A stretch of 64,000 nt of DNA from Clostridia bacterium (GCA_024404145.1 JAKSQK010000003.1:1-64000), one strand, 5' to 3'; positions 8,236-17,294 are shown, numbered from the stretch's first letter. Program-made: numbers and translations. Notes: generated from the sequence alone by a model not told the origin.

Positions 8236-8772
8236 ATGAATAAATATGCGGGAACAAAAACCGAAAAGAATTTAGAAGCCGCTTTTGCGGGTGAATCTCA
8301 GGCAAGAAACAAATACACCTATTTTGCTTCGAAAGCAAAAAAAGAAGGATTTGAGCAAATTGCCGCTCTGTTTCTTAAAACTGCCGATAACGAAAAAGAA
8401 CATGCAAAAATGTGGTTTAAGGAGTTAAACGGAATAGGCGATACAGCTCAAAACCTCGCAGCCGCCGCCGACGGCGAAAACTACGAATGGACCGATATGT
8501 ATGAGCAGTTTGCAAAAGATGCCGAAGAAGAAGGATTTGACCAACTCGCAAGAAAATTCCGCCTTGTAGCCGCCATAGAAAAACATCACGAAGAAAGATA
8601 CCGTGCGCTTCTTAAAAATGTTGAGGCGCAAGAGGTATTTAAGAAAAGCGAAGTTAAGGTTTGGGAATGCCGAAATTGCGGTCATATTATCGTCGGCACC
8701 AATGCCCCCGAAGTTTGTCCTACCTGCGCTCATCCTAAATCCTATTTTGAAATCAATGCAGAAAACTATTGA
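8236..8772 (+). CDS. rbr: Rubrerythrin
   Basis: 178 residues. A ferritin-like four-helix diiron domain comes first, with ExxxAxxK/ExxH-type ligands in [21 protein letters not shown] and [11 protein letters not shown]-terminal rubredoxin-like domain has CRNCGH and CPTCAHP, giving four Cys for one iron. It reduces hydrogen peroxide in anaerobes. Two ATGs are possible; the second (8236) sits 8 nt after CGGAGG, whereas the first (8230) is only 2 nt away. It follows the phosphatase gene by 21 bp and may be cotranscribed. Confidence 0.93.
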   Translation: MNKYAGTKTEKNLEAAFAGESQARNKYTYFASKAKKEGFEQIAALFLKTADNEKEHAKMWFKELNGIGDTAQNLAAAADGENYEWTDMYEQFAKDAEEEGFDQLARKFRLVAAIEKHHEERYRALLKNVEAQEVFKKSEVKVWECRNCGHIIVGTNAPEVCPTCAHPKSYFEINAENY

Positions 8773-8783
8773 TTAAATGATTT

Positions 8784-8820
8784 AAGGCACGGAAAAGAAA
8801 TTTTCCGTGCCTTATTTTTT
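8784..8820 (+). terminator. Intrinsic terminator after rubrerythrin
   Basis: AAGGCACGGAAAA pairs with TTTTCCGTGCCTT around a 4-nt loop, followed by ATTTTTT. Confidence 0.9.
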
Positions 8821-8822
8821 GC

Positions 8823-8850
8823 TTGAAATTTTTGCGCTCTTTGGTATAAT
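8823..8850 (+). promoter_or_regulatory. Promoter of the nagB operon
   Basis: TTGAAA (8823-8828), 16-bp spacer, TATAAT (8845-8850), directly after the rubrerythrin terminator. Confidence 0.7.
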
Positions 8851-8863
8851 ATAAATAGTTTAT

Positions 8864-8903
8864 GCAACTTGTAATTGCGAAATTTCGGATAACCGCAAGT
8901 TGC
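8864..8903 (+). promoter_or_regulatory. Inverted repeat in the nagB leader
   Basis: GCAACTTG (8864-8871) is complementary to CAAGTTGC (8896-8903). It lies just downstream of the expected transcription start, so it could be an operator or an mRNA hairpin. No regulator gene is adjacent. Confidence 0.4.
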
Positions 8904-8927
8904 GAATGATTTGAAGAGGCGAAAAGA

Positions 8928-9638
8928 ATGAAATTTATTAAGGTTAATAATTATGAAGAGTTAAGCAGAACGGCGGCAAATTTTATTTCTGCTCAGGTTA
9001 TTGTTAAACCGAACTGCGTTTTAGGTCTTGCAACGGGTTCAACCCCCATAGGAACCTATAAGCAACTTATTAAGTGGTATCAAAAAGGGGATATAGATTT
9101 TTCTAATGTTATATCTATAAACCTAGATGAATATATAGGTCTTAAAGGCGATAACGAGCAGAGTTACAGATATTTTATGAATACAAACTTTTTCAACCAT
9201 ATAAATATTTCTAAGGATAATACCTTTGTCCCTTCGGGAATTTCCGAGGATTTTGATAAGGAATGCGAAGAATATGATAAAATGATAAAATCTTTCGGCG
9301 GAATTGATTTGCAACTTTTAGGCATAGGCGTTGACGGACATATCGGCTTTAACGAGCCGTCTGATGTTTTCGAGAAAAATACTCATGTTGTAACGCTTCA
9401 TAAATCAACTATTGATGCAAATTCCCGTTTTTTCAGTTCGCCCGAAGAAGTTCCCACAAAGGCAATAACTATGGGAATGACATCAATTATGCAGGCGAAA
9501 AAGATTTTGCTTATTGCCAACGGGAAGAATAAAGAAGAAATCTTGAATAAGGCATTATTCGGGCCTATAACCCCGAAAATTCCGGCATCTCTTTTACAAC
9601 TGCATTCCGATATAACGGTCATTTACAGCGAGGAATAG
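8928..9638 (+). CDS. nagB: Glucosamine-6-phosphate deaminase
   Basis: 236 residues, normal length. It converts glucosamine-6-phosphate to fructose-6-phosphate and ammonia. Family landmarks are GLATGSTPIGTYKQL near the N-terminus, INLDEYIGL (catalytic Asp region) and LGIGVDGHIGFNEP (catalytic His loop). GAGGCG lies 8 bp before the ATG. It is the first gene of an operon with a ROK kinase (2 bp apart) and nagA, which together bring N-acetylglucosamine into glycolysis. Confidence 0.95.
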   Translation: MKFIKVNNYEELSRTAANFISAQVIVKPNCVLGLATGSTPIGTYKQLIKWYQKGDIDFSNVISINLDEYIGLKGDNEQSYRYFMNTNFFNHINISKDNTFVPSGISEDFDKECEEYDKMIKSFGGIDLQLLGIGVDGHIGFNEPSDVFEKNTHVVTLHKSTIDANSRFFSSPEEVPTKAITMGMTSIMQAKKILLIANGKNKEEILNKALFGPITPKIPASLLQLHSDITVIYSEE

Positions 9639-9640
9639 TT

Positions 9641-10585
9641 ATGTATAAAATAGGCATTGATTTAGGCGGAACGAATATTGCAATAGGCATTGTAGATAAT
9701 GAAAATAAAATTATCAGCAAGGTTACAATAAGTACCCTTCTCCCCGATACGATAGGAAATATTGTAGGCAGAACGGTTGATGCTTTGAAGAAATGTTTAG
9801 CAAAAGCCGATTTAACAATTAAAGATATTTCCTCGATAGGTATAGGAACTCCCGGAGCGGTCGACAGCAAAAACGGAACAGTGATTTTCGCCAATAATTT
9901 AGATTTTAAGAATGTTCCCCTCGCAAAGATGTTGAGCGAGAAAACAGGATTAAAAGTTTATTGCGAAAACGATGCCAATGCTGCGGCTTACGGTGAATAT
10001 TTAGTTGACAAAAATAAAAGCGGAACGCTCGTTGCCATAACTATCGGTACCGGAATAGGCGGCGGTGTAATAATCGGCGGAAATTTATACTCCGGAAACA
10101 AGTTCTCCGGAGGCGAACTCGGTCATATGGTTATCAATTTCGACGGTATTCCATGCTCATGCGGAAGAACGGGTTGTTATGAAATGTATGCTTCGGCTTC
10201 GGCTCTGATTAGGCAGACCAAAGAGGCAATGCAACAAAATCTTGACAGTTTAATGTGGCAAATCTGCTCAGGAAACCTCGATAATGTCAGCGGAAAAACC
10301 GCTTTCGACGGTATGAGAGCAGGAGACGAAACCGCAAAAGCAGTAGTTGAAAAGTACATTAATTATATTTCGATAGGGCTTGTTGATATAATAAATACCT
10401 TCGGTCCCGAAACAATTTGTATTTCGGGCGGTGTTTCCAACGAGGGCGAATATTTATTAGAGCCGTTAAGAAGGCATATTGAATTAAACTCTCCGATAAA
10501 TAATCAAACAACCGTAAAAATTGCAAAACTCAGTAACGATGCAGGAATTATAGGTGCCGCAAATCTTGATGCGATTTCGGAATAA
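9641..10585 (+). CDS. ROK-family sugar kinase (glucokinase or N-acetylglucosamine kinase)
   Basis: 314 residues. The ATP-binding DLGGTNIAIGIVD opens the protein, ENDANAAAYGE supplies the catalytic Asp region, and CSCGRTGCYEMYAS is the ROK zinc-binding motif. There is no N-terminal helix-turn-helix, so it is an enzyme and not a NagC-type repressor. Its place between nagB and nagA suggests phosphorylation of N-acetylglucosamine (or glucose). The sequence alone does not decide which sugar. Confidence 0.85.
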   Translation: MYKIGIDLGGTNIAIGIVDNENKIISKVTISTLLPDTIGNIVGRTVDALKKCLAKADLTIKDISSIGIGTPGAVDSKNGTVIFANNLDFKNVPLAKMLSEKTGLKVYCENDANAAAYGEYLVDKNKSGTLVAITIGTGIGGGVIIGGNLYSGNKFSGGELGHMVINFDGIPCSCGRTGCYEMYASASALIRQTKEAMQQNLDSLMWQICSGNLDNVSGKTAFDGMRAGDETAKAVVEKYINYISIGLVDIINTFGPETICISGGVSNEGEYLLEPLRRHIELNSPINNQTTVKIAKLSNDAGIIGAANLDAISE

Positions 10586-10607
10586 TATCAGAAATGGGAT
10601 AAATTTC

Positions 10608-11672
10608 ATGATTATAAAAAATGCAAAAATCGGCGGAAAACTTAAAAGCATAATAATAAGCAACGGAAAAATCAGCGAAATAACCGATAATAATGATTTT
10701 TGCGATGCTTTTGATGCAAAGGGAGAAACGGTAATAGCAGGGCTCATTGATGTTCATACTCACGGTATGATGGGTTATGATACAATGGACGCTGATTTTG
10801 AGCCGATGTGCAGAGAATATGCTTTGGCAGGTACAACAACTTTTCTTCCGACAACGATGACTATGGGTTACGATAGTTTAAGTCGGGTAGATAAAGCAAA
10901 AACCGATTTTGAAGGCGCAAATATTGCGGGATTTCATTTTGAGGGCCCCTATATTTCAAAAAGTAAAAAAGGCGCCCAAAATGAAGAATATATAAAAGCG
11001 CCCGATTTAGAAGATTTTAAGCAATTCAATAATGTTTCAATGATAACTGTTGCTCCCGAAACCGAGAATGCAAACGAATTTATTAAATCAGTTTCAAGAG
11101 ACACAGTTGTATCAATAGGGCATACCGACTGCGATTACGATACCGCCATTACTGCGATAGAAGCGGGTGCAAAATGCTTAACGCATTTATTTAATGCCAT
11201 GCCGCCGCTTCTTCATCGACAGGCGGGTCCTATCGGCGCAGGGGTAATAAAAAACATTTATGCCCAGATTATTTGCGACGGTCTTCATGTAAGTAAGGCG
11301 GCTTTTATTTCGGCATATAAAATGTTCGGCCCTGATAGACTTTGTCTTATAAGCGATAGTATAAGACCTGCCAAACTTCCCGACGGCGAATATGAATCCG
11401 GTGGACTTTCGGTTTTTGTCAATAATAAATCCATCAGGCTTAAAGACGGAACATTAGCAGGTTGTTATAACTGCCTTATGGACTGTGTAAAATGTGCGGT
11501 TGATTTCGGAATAGATAAACAAAATGCAATAAAAATGGCAACCGAAACTCCCGCAAATCTGCTTGGAATAAAAAAAGGAAAAATAGAAGTCGGATATGAT
11601 GCCGACCTATTGATAGTAGACGATGAACTGAATATAAAGACCGTTATTATCGGCGGAAAAATATTTTCATAA
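10608..11672 (+). CDS. nagA: N-acetylglucosamine-6-phosphate deacetylase
   Basis: 354 residues of the amidohydrolase superfamily. Metal and substrate residues appear in DVHTHGMMGYDT, FHFEGPYIS, VSIGHTD and LTHLFNAMPPLLHR, with the catalytic Asp in LCLISDSIRPA. It makes glucosamine-6-phosphate, the NagB substrate. The ATG at 10608 begins the family's MIIKNAKI-type N-terminus. The frame is open upstream into the ROK gene, but those codons are not homologous. Confidence 0.93.
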   Translation: MIIKNAKIGGKLKSIIISNGKISEITDNNDFCDAFDAKGETVIAGLIDVHTHGMMGYDTMDADFEPMCREYALAGTTTFLPTTMTMGYDSLSRVDKAKTDFEGANIAGFHFEGPYISKSKKGAQNEEYIKAPDLEDFKQFNNVSMITVAPETENANEFIKSVSRDTVVSIGHTDCDYDTAITAIEAGAKCLTHLFNAMPPLLHRQAGPIGAGVIKNIYAQIICDGLHVSKAAFISAYKMFGPDRLCLISDSIRPAKLPDGEYESGGLSVFVNNKSIRLKDGTLAGCYNCLMDCVKCAVDFGIDKQNAIKMATETPANLLGIKKGKIEVGYDADLLIVDDELNIKTVIIGGKIFS

Positions 11673-11697
11673 AAATCGCCATTTCTTTCTAAAATAC

Positions 11698-11726
11698 AAA
11701 GGCGATAAACAGGCGCCTTTATATTT
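11698..11726 (+). terminator. Terminator-like hairpin after nagA
   Basis: AAAGGCG pairs with CGCCTTT, followed by ATATTTTT. It is weaker than the hairpin just downstream. Confidence 0.5.
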
Positions 11727-11754
11727 TTCGGCGTAAAAATTCACGCAAAAAATT

Positions 11755-11791
11755 CTCGGAATTTGGAATACCCCAAATTCCGAGTTTTTTT
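11755..11791 (+). terminator. Bidirectional terminator between nagA and the CapA gene
   Basis: CTCGGAATTTGG pairs with CCAAATTCCGAG; T-runs occur on both sides (TTTTTTT on the plus strand, AAAAAATT read as T's on the minus). It separates two convergent units. Confidence 0.85.
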
Positions 11792-13127
11792 ATTTGAATC
11801 TTATTTCGCAACCTAAGTCTTTTTGAATTTCGGTAAGGCCTTCGCCAACCGTTTTCTTTGTCCGCTCATAAGACCGTTGGCTTTTTGAAAGTGTATTTCC
11901 CGAAAGCCCGTATTTAGAGCCGTCGTTTTTATTATCGAGCGGAATAATCGAATAAATATATCCGCTTTTCCCGGGGTATTTATTTACCCATGTGGGAATA
12001 ATATCAACCGTTGATAGAACAACCGTGCCGTCGGAATACTTATCAAATTTATAACTTAAAAGCATACCGTCTTCCGTATGGCCTGTTGTGCATTCGGGAT
12101 TCATAAGTTCCTGCCGTTGATTTGAAACGCCGTTACCCATTGAATATATGCAAACTGTTTTATGTTCTCCGCTTTCGGAATGGAGGAGGGAAACGGGCTG
12201 GATAACATGGGGATGACTGCCGATAATGATATCAACGCCCAAATTACAAAGTTTTTGGGCTATCGTATCCTGCCATGTATTTTCTTTAAGCTGATATTCT
12301 TCGCCCCAGTGCATATAAAATATTATCTTTTCGGCACCGTCGTTTTTCATATTTTCAACAGTACTTTCTGCGGCGCTGTAAAACTCATCAATTCGGGCAT
12401 AATTGAAGGTGTTTATAAGGTCGTTTGCGTCGGCGGAAATAATATTTCCGTTGAGCGATTTTCTGCCCGGAGTATCGCATATATTTTCATAAGAATATGC
12501 CGCCATACCGAGATTTATTCCGTTTATATCCTTAACAATATACGACTTTTCATCGGCAGATTCTTTCGTTCCCGTATATAAAAGGTTTTTATCTTTCAAA
12601 ACTTTAACCGTTCTTTTAAGACCGAAAAGCCCTGTGTCGTAAGCATGGTTGTTTGTTGTCAGCAATAAATCAAAACCGCAGTCTTTTATGGCATCGGCAA
12701 AAGTATCGGGAGTATTGAAAGCGGGATAGCCCTTATATGAGCCCGATTCGGTTCCGCCGAATGTTACCTCTAAATTTGAAACTCCGAAATCGGCGCCCGA
12801 AACGAAATCTTTTATATATTTGAAGAAGTCGGAAAAGTCGTAAGAGCCGTTATATTTGGCACCGTCAAGTTGAGTGCTGTGTACCATAAGGTCGCCTGTA
12901 TTTATTACTGTGGCGGAAGAAACAAGTGTCGGTTCGCCGTTTTCGTTTTCATCGTTTTTTTGGCTAACGGAACTTTCGTTTGTTACGAAAGAATTGTCTT
13001 TCTTTGTTTTGAGCGTTGAAACAGCATAACAAACTCCTAAAACAATGCCGATGATTATTAAAAGCGAGGTGCAGATAAAAATTCTTCTTTTAAGTATCGC
13101 TTTCCTTCGTTTTTCCTGTCTAGTCAT
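11790..13127 (-). CDS. CapA-family metallophosphoesterase-like protein
   Basis: 445 residues. A basic N-terminus and one transmembrane helix (about 16-36) are followed by a low-complexity linker and the CapA/YwtB domain. Landmarks are NTGDLMVHS, SNLEVTFGG, TNNHAYDTG, YMHWGEEYQ and IIIGSHPHVIQP, the last four carrying the Asp/His/Asn metal-site residues. Members are linked to poly-gamma-glutamate capsule synthesis, but no capB or capC partner is nearby, so a general extracytoplasmic hydrolase role is equally likely. It overlaps the DMT transporter gene upstream by 8 bp. Confidence 0.8.
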   Translation of the reverse strand: MTRQEKRRKAILKRRIFICTSLLIIIGIVLGVCYAVSTLKTKKDNSFVTNESSVSQKNDENENGEPTLVSSATVINTGDLMVHSTQLDGAKYNGSYDFSDFFKYIKDFVSGADFGVSNLEVTFGGTESGSYKGYPAFNTPDTFADAIKDCGFDLLLTTNNHAYDTGLFGLKRTVKVLKDKNLLYTGTKESADEKSYIVKDINGINLGMAAYSYENICDTPGRKSLNGNIISADANDLINTFNYARIDEFYSAAESTVENMKNDGAEKIIFYMHWGEEYQLKENTWQDTIAQKLCNLGVDIIIGSHPHVIQPVSLLHSESGEHKTVCIYSMGNGVSNQRQELMNPECTTGHTEDGMLLSYKFDKYSDGTVVLSTVDIIPTWVNKYPGKSGYIYSIIPLDNKNDGSKYGLSGNTLSKSQRSYERTKKTVGEGLTEIQKDLGCEIRFK

Positions 13128-14061
13128 TTCTCATTGACCTTCCTTTTTTGTTTATAAGTATTTCGGGGATTTGAGCGGTAAGTATTGCAACAAAAACAAG
13201 CAAACAACCGAAAAATTCCCGAATAGTCAGCGCCGAACCGAGTACTATCCAACCGCCGAGTGTTGCAAAAACACCTTCAAGACTCATCGAAATTGAAGCA
13301 ACGGCGGGTTCGGCATATTTTTGACCGACGATTTGAAGAGTATAAGCAACTCCGCTCGAAAAGATACCCATATAAAGTATTTGCGGAAGGGCGGAAGTAA
13401 TATTATGAACCGTCATATCGGGCTCGGCAATAAGCGAAATAACGCCCGAAATTATACCGCAAATAACAAACTGAATCATAGAAAGTTGCGGACCTCCGAT
13501 AATAGGCCCGTATTTATCGACAAACATAATATGAATCGTGCAGGATAAAGCGCAAAGGAGCATTAGACCGTCGCCCAGATAAAAACCGCTGAAACCGTCG
13601 GAAAGGCATAAGAGATAAACACCTGCCGTTGCAATAAAAACAGCAACCAAAATAACAGGAGAAACTCTTTTCCTTAAAACTATTGAAGCAATGGGCACCA
13701 TAACAACATAAAGCGCAGTTAAAAATCCCGCTCTTGCTTCGGCGGGAACACCCTCCGGATAAACCGAAAGTCCGAGTTGCTGAAAGTTTACCGAAAATGC
13801 CAAAAATATTCCGCAGATAATTCCGCCGATAATCGCATTTTTCTTATATTCTTTTGTTTTTTCGAAAACTTCGGTTTTTGTCGCTTTTGCTTTTATAAAA
13901 ACATAAGTGCCGATAACAAGCGCACCTAAAAGCGAACGCAAACTGTTAAAAGCAAACGGTTTTATGAAATTTGCAGCATCGCTTTGAACGACAAAAGCAA
14001 AGCCCCAAATAAGCGAACCGAGGGTTAATATTAAACTTCCTTTTATATTATTTCTTTTCAT
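13120..14061 (-). CDS. EamA/DMT-superfamily transporter
   Basis: 313 residues with ten predicted membrane helices in two EamA repeats (SLILTLGSLIWGFAFVVQSDAA opens the first). Family members export or import metabolites and the substrate cannot be deduced. The ATG at 14061 has GAGG 7 bp upstream. An in-frame GTG at 14088 is rejected because the promoter -10 lies at 14092-14097, so transcription should start after that GTG. Confidence 0.85.
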   Translation of the reverse strand: MKRNNIKGSLILTLGSLIWGFAFVVQSDAANFIKPFAFNSLRSLLGALVIGTYVFIKAKATKTEVFEKTKEYKKNAIIGGIICGIFLAFSVNFQQLGLSVYPEGVPAEARAGFLTALYVVMVPIASIVLRKRVSPVILVAVFIATAGVYLLCLSDGFSGFYLGDGLMLLCALSCTIHIMFVDKYGPIIGGPQLSMIQFVICGIISGVISLIAEPDMTVHNITSALPQILYMGIFSSGVAYTLQIVGQKYAEPAVASISMSLEGVFATLGGWIVLGSALTIREFFGCLLVFVAILTAQIPEILINKKGRSMRND

Positions 14062-14091
14062 AAATTGCCTCGTATATAAAATCTTCACAAT

Positions 14092-14120
14092 AGTATAACA
14101 TAATTCGTCTGTTTTCGCAA
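14092..14120 (-). promoter_or_regulatory. Promoter of the DMT transporter-capA unit
   Basis: On the minus strand: TTGCGA (14120-14115), 17-bp spacer, TATACT (14097-14092). Confidence 0.6.
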
Positions 14121-14193
14121 ATCAAAATATCGAAATTCTTTCGGAATAAAATCGGTAAAAACGATAAATATAGAGAATGGCCAAAGTTTACTA

Positions 14194-14222
14194 TTGCTTT
14201 TTAGGTCTTTTTTTAGTATAAT
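14194..14222 (+). promoter_or_regulatory. Promoter of sufC-sufB
   Basis: TTGCTT (14194-14199), 17-bp spacer, TATAAT (14217-14222), with the TTTTTTAGTATAAT context also seen before secD. Confidence 0.75.
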
Positions 14223-14253
14223 TTATTGTAGTTTAGTATGTTCGGAGGATATA

Positions 14254-14988
14254 ATGTTAGAACTGAAAAATATTTCTTTTACCGCCAAAAATGATGATGG
14301 CGAAAAAGAAATACTTAAAGATATTTCGCTAAAATTCGATAATGAATTCATTGCAATTACGGGCCCTAACGGTGGCGGAAAATCAACCATTGCAAAGATA
14401 ATTGCCGGTATCATTAAACCTTCTTCGGGCAAAATTCTGCTTGACGGCGAGGATATTACCGACCTTTCGGTTACCGAAAGGGCAAAAAAGGGAATAAGTT
14501 TTGCTTTTCAACAGCCGGTTCGATTTAAGGGAATAACCGTAAAAGACCTTATAGGCCTTGCGTCGGGAAAGGAAATAACGGTAGGCGAGGCGTGTGATTA
14601 TTTATCAAAGGTAGGTCTTTGCGCAAGAGACTATGTAAACAGGGAAGTCAACGCCTCTCTTTCGGGCGGCGAACTCAAAAGAATTGAAATTGCAACCGTT
14701 CTTGCCCGTTCAACAAAAGTTTCACTTTTTGATGAGCCGGAGGCAGGTATTGACCTTTGGAGTTTTTCAAACCTTATAAATGTTTTCGAAAAAATGCACG
14801 AAACCTTAGGCGGCTCGATAATCATTATATCCCATCAGGAGAGAATTCTTAATATTGCCGATAAAGTTGCCGTTATTGCCAACGGCAGTCTTAAAGATTA
14901 TGGAAAGAAAAACGAAATTTTGCCCGAACTTTTGTCTACCAATACTACTTGCAGTGTTTTGACCGATAATTTGGAGGAGAAAAAATGA
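14254..14988 (+). CDS. sufC: SufC-type Fe-S cluster assembly ATPase
   Basis: 244 residues. An ABC-type ATPase with Walker A GPNGGGKST (about 36-44), Q-loop FAFQQP, signature LSGGELKRIE and Walker B VSLFDEPEAGID. The FAFQQPVRFKG and DLWSFSNL segments are typical of SufC. GGAGG precedes the ATG by 6 bp; the reading frame is open further upstream but through the promoter. Its stop overlaps the start of the SufB/SufD-like gene (ATGA). It supplies ATP-driven rearrangement for Fe-S cluster scaffolding. Confidence 0.85.
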   Translation: MLELKNISFTAKNDDGEKEILKDISLKFDNEFIAITGPNGGGKSTIAKIIAGIIKPSSGKILLDGEDITDLSVTERAKKGISFAFQQPVRFKGITVKDLIGLASGKEITVGEACDYLSKVGLCARDYVNREVNASLSGGELKRIEIATVLARSTKVSLFDEPEAGIDLWSFSNLINVFEKMHETLGGSIIIISHQERILNIADKVAVIANGSLKDYGKKNEILPELLSTNTTCSVLTDNLEEKK

Positions 14989-15905
14989 TAAACGAAACAG
15001 AAAAAGAACTCCTTAAAATTATTGCCGATATGGAAGGTATTCCGAATGGCGCATATAACATTCGTTCCAACGGAAAGTTGGAGGACAGAAGGTCAACTCC
15101 AAGTGTTGAGATTAAAAACAAAACGGACAAGCCGGGCATAGATATTATCATAAAATCCGGCACCAAAGGTGAAACGGTGCATATCCCCGTAATTATAGAC
15201 GAAAGCGGTCTTAACGACCTCGTTTACAATGACTTTATAATAGGCGACAATGCCGATGTTACGATTATGGCGGGTTGCGGTATTCATAACTGTGGCGACA
15301 GCGAGTCGGGGCATGACGGTATTCATACCTTTTTTGTTGGCAAAAACGCAAAGGTTAAATATATCGAGCGCCATTACGGCTCGGGCGACGGCTCGGGCAA
15401 AAAGAATATGAACCCGACTACTGTTGTCAACATCGCCGAAGGCGGTTATATGGAAATGGAAACAACCCAAATTAAAGGCATTGATTCCACCCACCGTGTA
15501 ACAAAGGCGGCGGTTGCCGACAACGCAACGCTCGTTATAAAAGAAAAGATTATGACTAACTTAAATCAACGGGCAACAACCGATTTTTCGGTTGACCTTA
15601 ACGGTGAAAAATCTGGCGCTAATGTTATTTCCCGTTCGGTTGCCAAGGATAATTCATTTCAGAGTTTCAAGTCTAATATCAACGGCAATAATCTTTGCTC
15701 GGGGCATACCGAATGCGATGCAATTATTATGGATAACGCAAAGGTTGAAGCAATACCCGAAATATGCGCAAATCATATTGATGCTTCGCTTATTCATGAA
15801 GCCGCAATAGGAAAAATTGCAGGAGAGCAACTTATAAAACTTATGACTTTGGGGCTTACAGAGCAGGAAGCAGAGCAGGAAATCATAAACGGATTTTTGA
15901 AATAA
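14985..15905 (+). CDS. SufB/SufD-family Fe-S scaffold protein (short, SmsB-like)
   Basis: 306 residues, much shorter than SufB of the full SUF operon (about 470). It has the beta-solenoid core, seen as GCGIHNCGDSESGHDGIHTF, VKYIERHYGSGDGSG and the C-terminal AIGKIAGEQLIKLMTLGL helix region. Only sufC accompanies it: there is no sufS, sufU or sufD here. This matches the minimal two-gene SmsCB arrangement described in methanogens and some anaerobic bacteria. The start overlaps the sufC stop by 4 bp. Confidence 0.8.
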   Translation: MINETEKELLKIIADMEGIPNGAYNIRSNGKLEDRRSTPSVEIKNKTDKPGIDIIIKSGTKGETVHIPVIIDESGLNDLVYNDFIIGDNADVTIMAGCGIHNCGDSESGHDGIHTFFVGKNAKVKYIERHYGSGDGSGKKNMNPTTVVNIAEGGYMEMETTQIKGIDSTHRVTKAAVADNATLVIKEKIMTNLNQRATTDFSVDLNGEKSGANVISRSVAKDNSFQSFKSNINGNNLCSGHTECDAIIMDNAKVEAIPEICANHIDASLIHEAAIGKIAGEQLIKLMTLGLTEQEAEQEIINGFLK

Positions 15906-15932
15906 AAAGTTTTTTATTAAAGGAGAACGAAA

Positions 15933-17000
15933 ATGAAAACTTATTTAGTTACCGGCGGTGCGGGTTTTATCGGCTCTAATTTTGTTATATATATGTTAGG
16001 CAAGTATGACGATGTTAAAATAATAAATGTTGATAAGCTCACCTATGCGGGAAATCTTGAAAATCTTAAATCGGTTGAAAATAACCCGAATTATTCCTTT
16101 ATAGAAGCGGATATTTGCGATAAAGAAGCAATTTCAAAGATATTTGCCGAAAACGAAATAGATTATGTTGTTAACTTTGCCGCTGAAAGCCATGTTGACC
16201 GAAGCATAACAAATCCCGAAATATTTGTAAAAACAAATGTTGAGGGAACGGTAAATATGCTCAGGTGCGCAAAAATTGCTTGGCAAACGGGCGACGACAG
16301 TTATAAAGACGGCGTAAAATATTTGCAGGTTTCAACCGACGAGGTTTACGGAACTTTGGGCGCTACGGGATATTTTACCGAAACTACTCCGCTTGACCCC
16401 CATTCTCCGTATTCTTCTTCGAAAGCCGCCGCCGACCTTTTCGTTAAGGCATTCGGCGATACATATAAACTGCCCGTAAACATAACCCGTTGCTCTAACA
16501 ACTACGGCCCTTATCAGTTCCCCGAAAAACTTATTCCGCTTATTATGAACAATGCCTTAAAGCATAAGGATTTACCCGTTTACGGCGACGGTATGCAGAT
16601 TAGAGACTGGCTTTTTGTTGAAGACCATTGTAAGGCAATAGATATGGTAATAAACGGCGGTAAACTCGGCGAAGTTTATAACATCGGCGGCCATAACGAA
16701 AAACCGAATATATTTATCGTTAAGTCAATAATCGAATATATAAAAGAAAATGTTGACGATACGGTCGGTGAGCATATGATAAAGCATGTTACCGACCGAA
16801 AAGGGCATGACCGCAGATACGGAATAGACCCCCGTAAAATAAAAGACGACCTCGGTTGGTATCCCGAAACCTGTTTTGAAGTCGGAATTAAAAAGACGAT
16901 GAAATGGTATCTCGATAATATGGACTGGGTTGAGAATGTTGTAAGCGGCGATTATCAGAAATACTATGAAAATATGTACGGCTCGAGAAAAGAACTTTGA
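15933..17000 (+). CDS. rfbB: dTDP-glucose 4,6-dehydratase
   Basis: 355 residues of the extended SDR family. The NAD site is TGGAGFIGSNFV, the catalytic triad region is VSTDEVYGTL, and the YSSSKAAAD motif supplies Tyr and Lys. It makes dTDP-4-keto-6-deoxyglucose, a precursor of rhamnose and other deoxysugars for surface polysaccharides. AAAGGAG lies 9 bp upstream. No other dTDP-sugar gene is in the window, so the partners must be elsewhere. Confidence 0.92.
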   Translation: MKTYLVTGGAGFIGSNFVIYMLGKYDDVKIINVDKLTYAGNLENLKSVENNPNYSFIEADICDKEAISKIFAENEIDYVVNFAAESHVDRSITNPEIFVKTNVEGTVNMLRCAKIAWQTGDDSYKDGVKYLQVSTDEVYGTLGATGYFTETTPLDPHSPYSSSKAAADLFVKAFGDTYKLPVNITRCSNNYGPYQFPEKLIPLIMNNALKHKDLPVYGDGMQIRDWLFVEDHCKAIDMVINGGKLGEVYNIGGHNEKPNIFIVKSIIEYIKENVDDTVGEHMIKHVTDRKGHDRRYGIDPRKIKDDLGWYPETCFEVGIKKTMKWYLDNMDWVENVVSGDYQKYYENMYGSRKEL

Positions 17001-17012
17001 TTTTTAATAATA

Positions 17013-17053
17013 AACCTCCCTTATTCGGACAAAATAGTCTTAAAAGGGAGGTT
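17013..17053 (+). promoter_or_regulatory. Hairpin that includes the ribosome site of the next gene
   Basis: AACCTCCCTT (17013-17022) pairs with AAGGGAGGTT (17044-17053). The 3' arm contains GGGAGG, the ribosome site for the small protein at 17059. It may act as a terminator for rfbB readthrough or mask translation. Confidence 0.6.
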
Positions 17054-17058
17054 GTTTT

Positions 17059-17238
17059 ATGCAAAAAAATGCCATGAGTTTTGTTAAAGGCATGGGAGCC
17101 GGAATGATAGCAGGGGCTACTGTCGCAATAGTCGGTCAAACCGTAATAGGCAACAGCGGAAGCATATCAAAGGGCTCGGCAAAGGTTGTAAAGGCCGCCG
17201 GAGATTTTATCGACGGAATTCAAACTATGTTCAGATAA
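17059..17238 (+). CDS. Small YtxH-like membrane protein
   Basis: 59 residues. A glycine/alanine-rich hydrophobic segment (GMGAGMIAGATVAIVGQTVI, about 11-30) is followed by a Lys/Ala-rich amphipathic tail ending DFIDGIQTMFR. This resembles YtxH/gas-vesicle-associated small proteins of Firmicutes. GGGAGG sits 7 bp before the ATG. The gene is followed by its own terminator. Function unknown. Confidence 0.65.
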   Translation: MQKNAMSFVKGMGAGMIAGATVAIVGQTVIGNSGSISKGSAKVVKAAGDFIDGIQTMFR

Positions 17239-17243
17239 TATTA

Positions 17244-17282
17244 AAAAGGGAGTAGGGTAAAGTTGCCAAACTCTCTTTTTTT
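17244..17282 (+). terminator. Terminator after the small membrane protein
   Basis: GGGAGT pairs with AACTCTC-type sequence and a run of seven T's follows. The stem is short, with one G-U pair. Confidence 0.6.
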
Positions 17283-17294
17283 ACATAATAGTAC

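Noticed and set aside
13321..13548. Antisense frames inside the DMT and other genes
   Set aside because: Long antisense frames are common in this AT-biased code usage; none has a ribosome site or family match.
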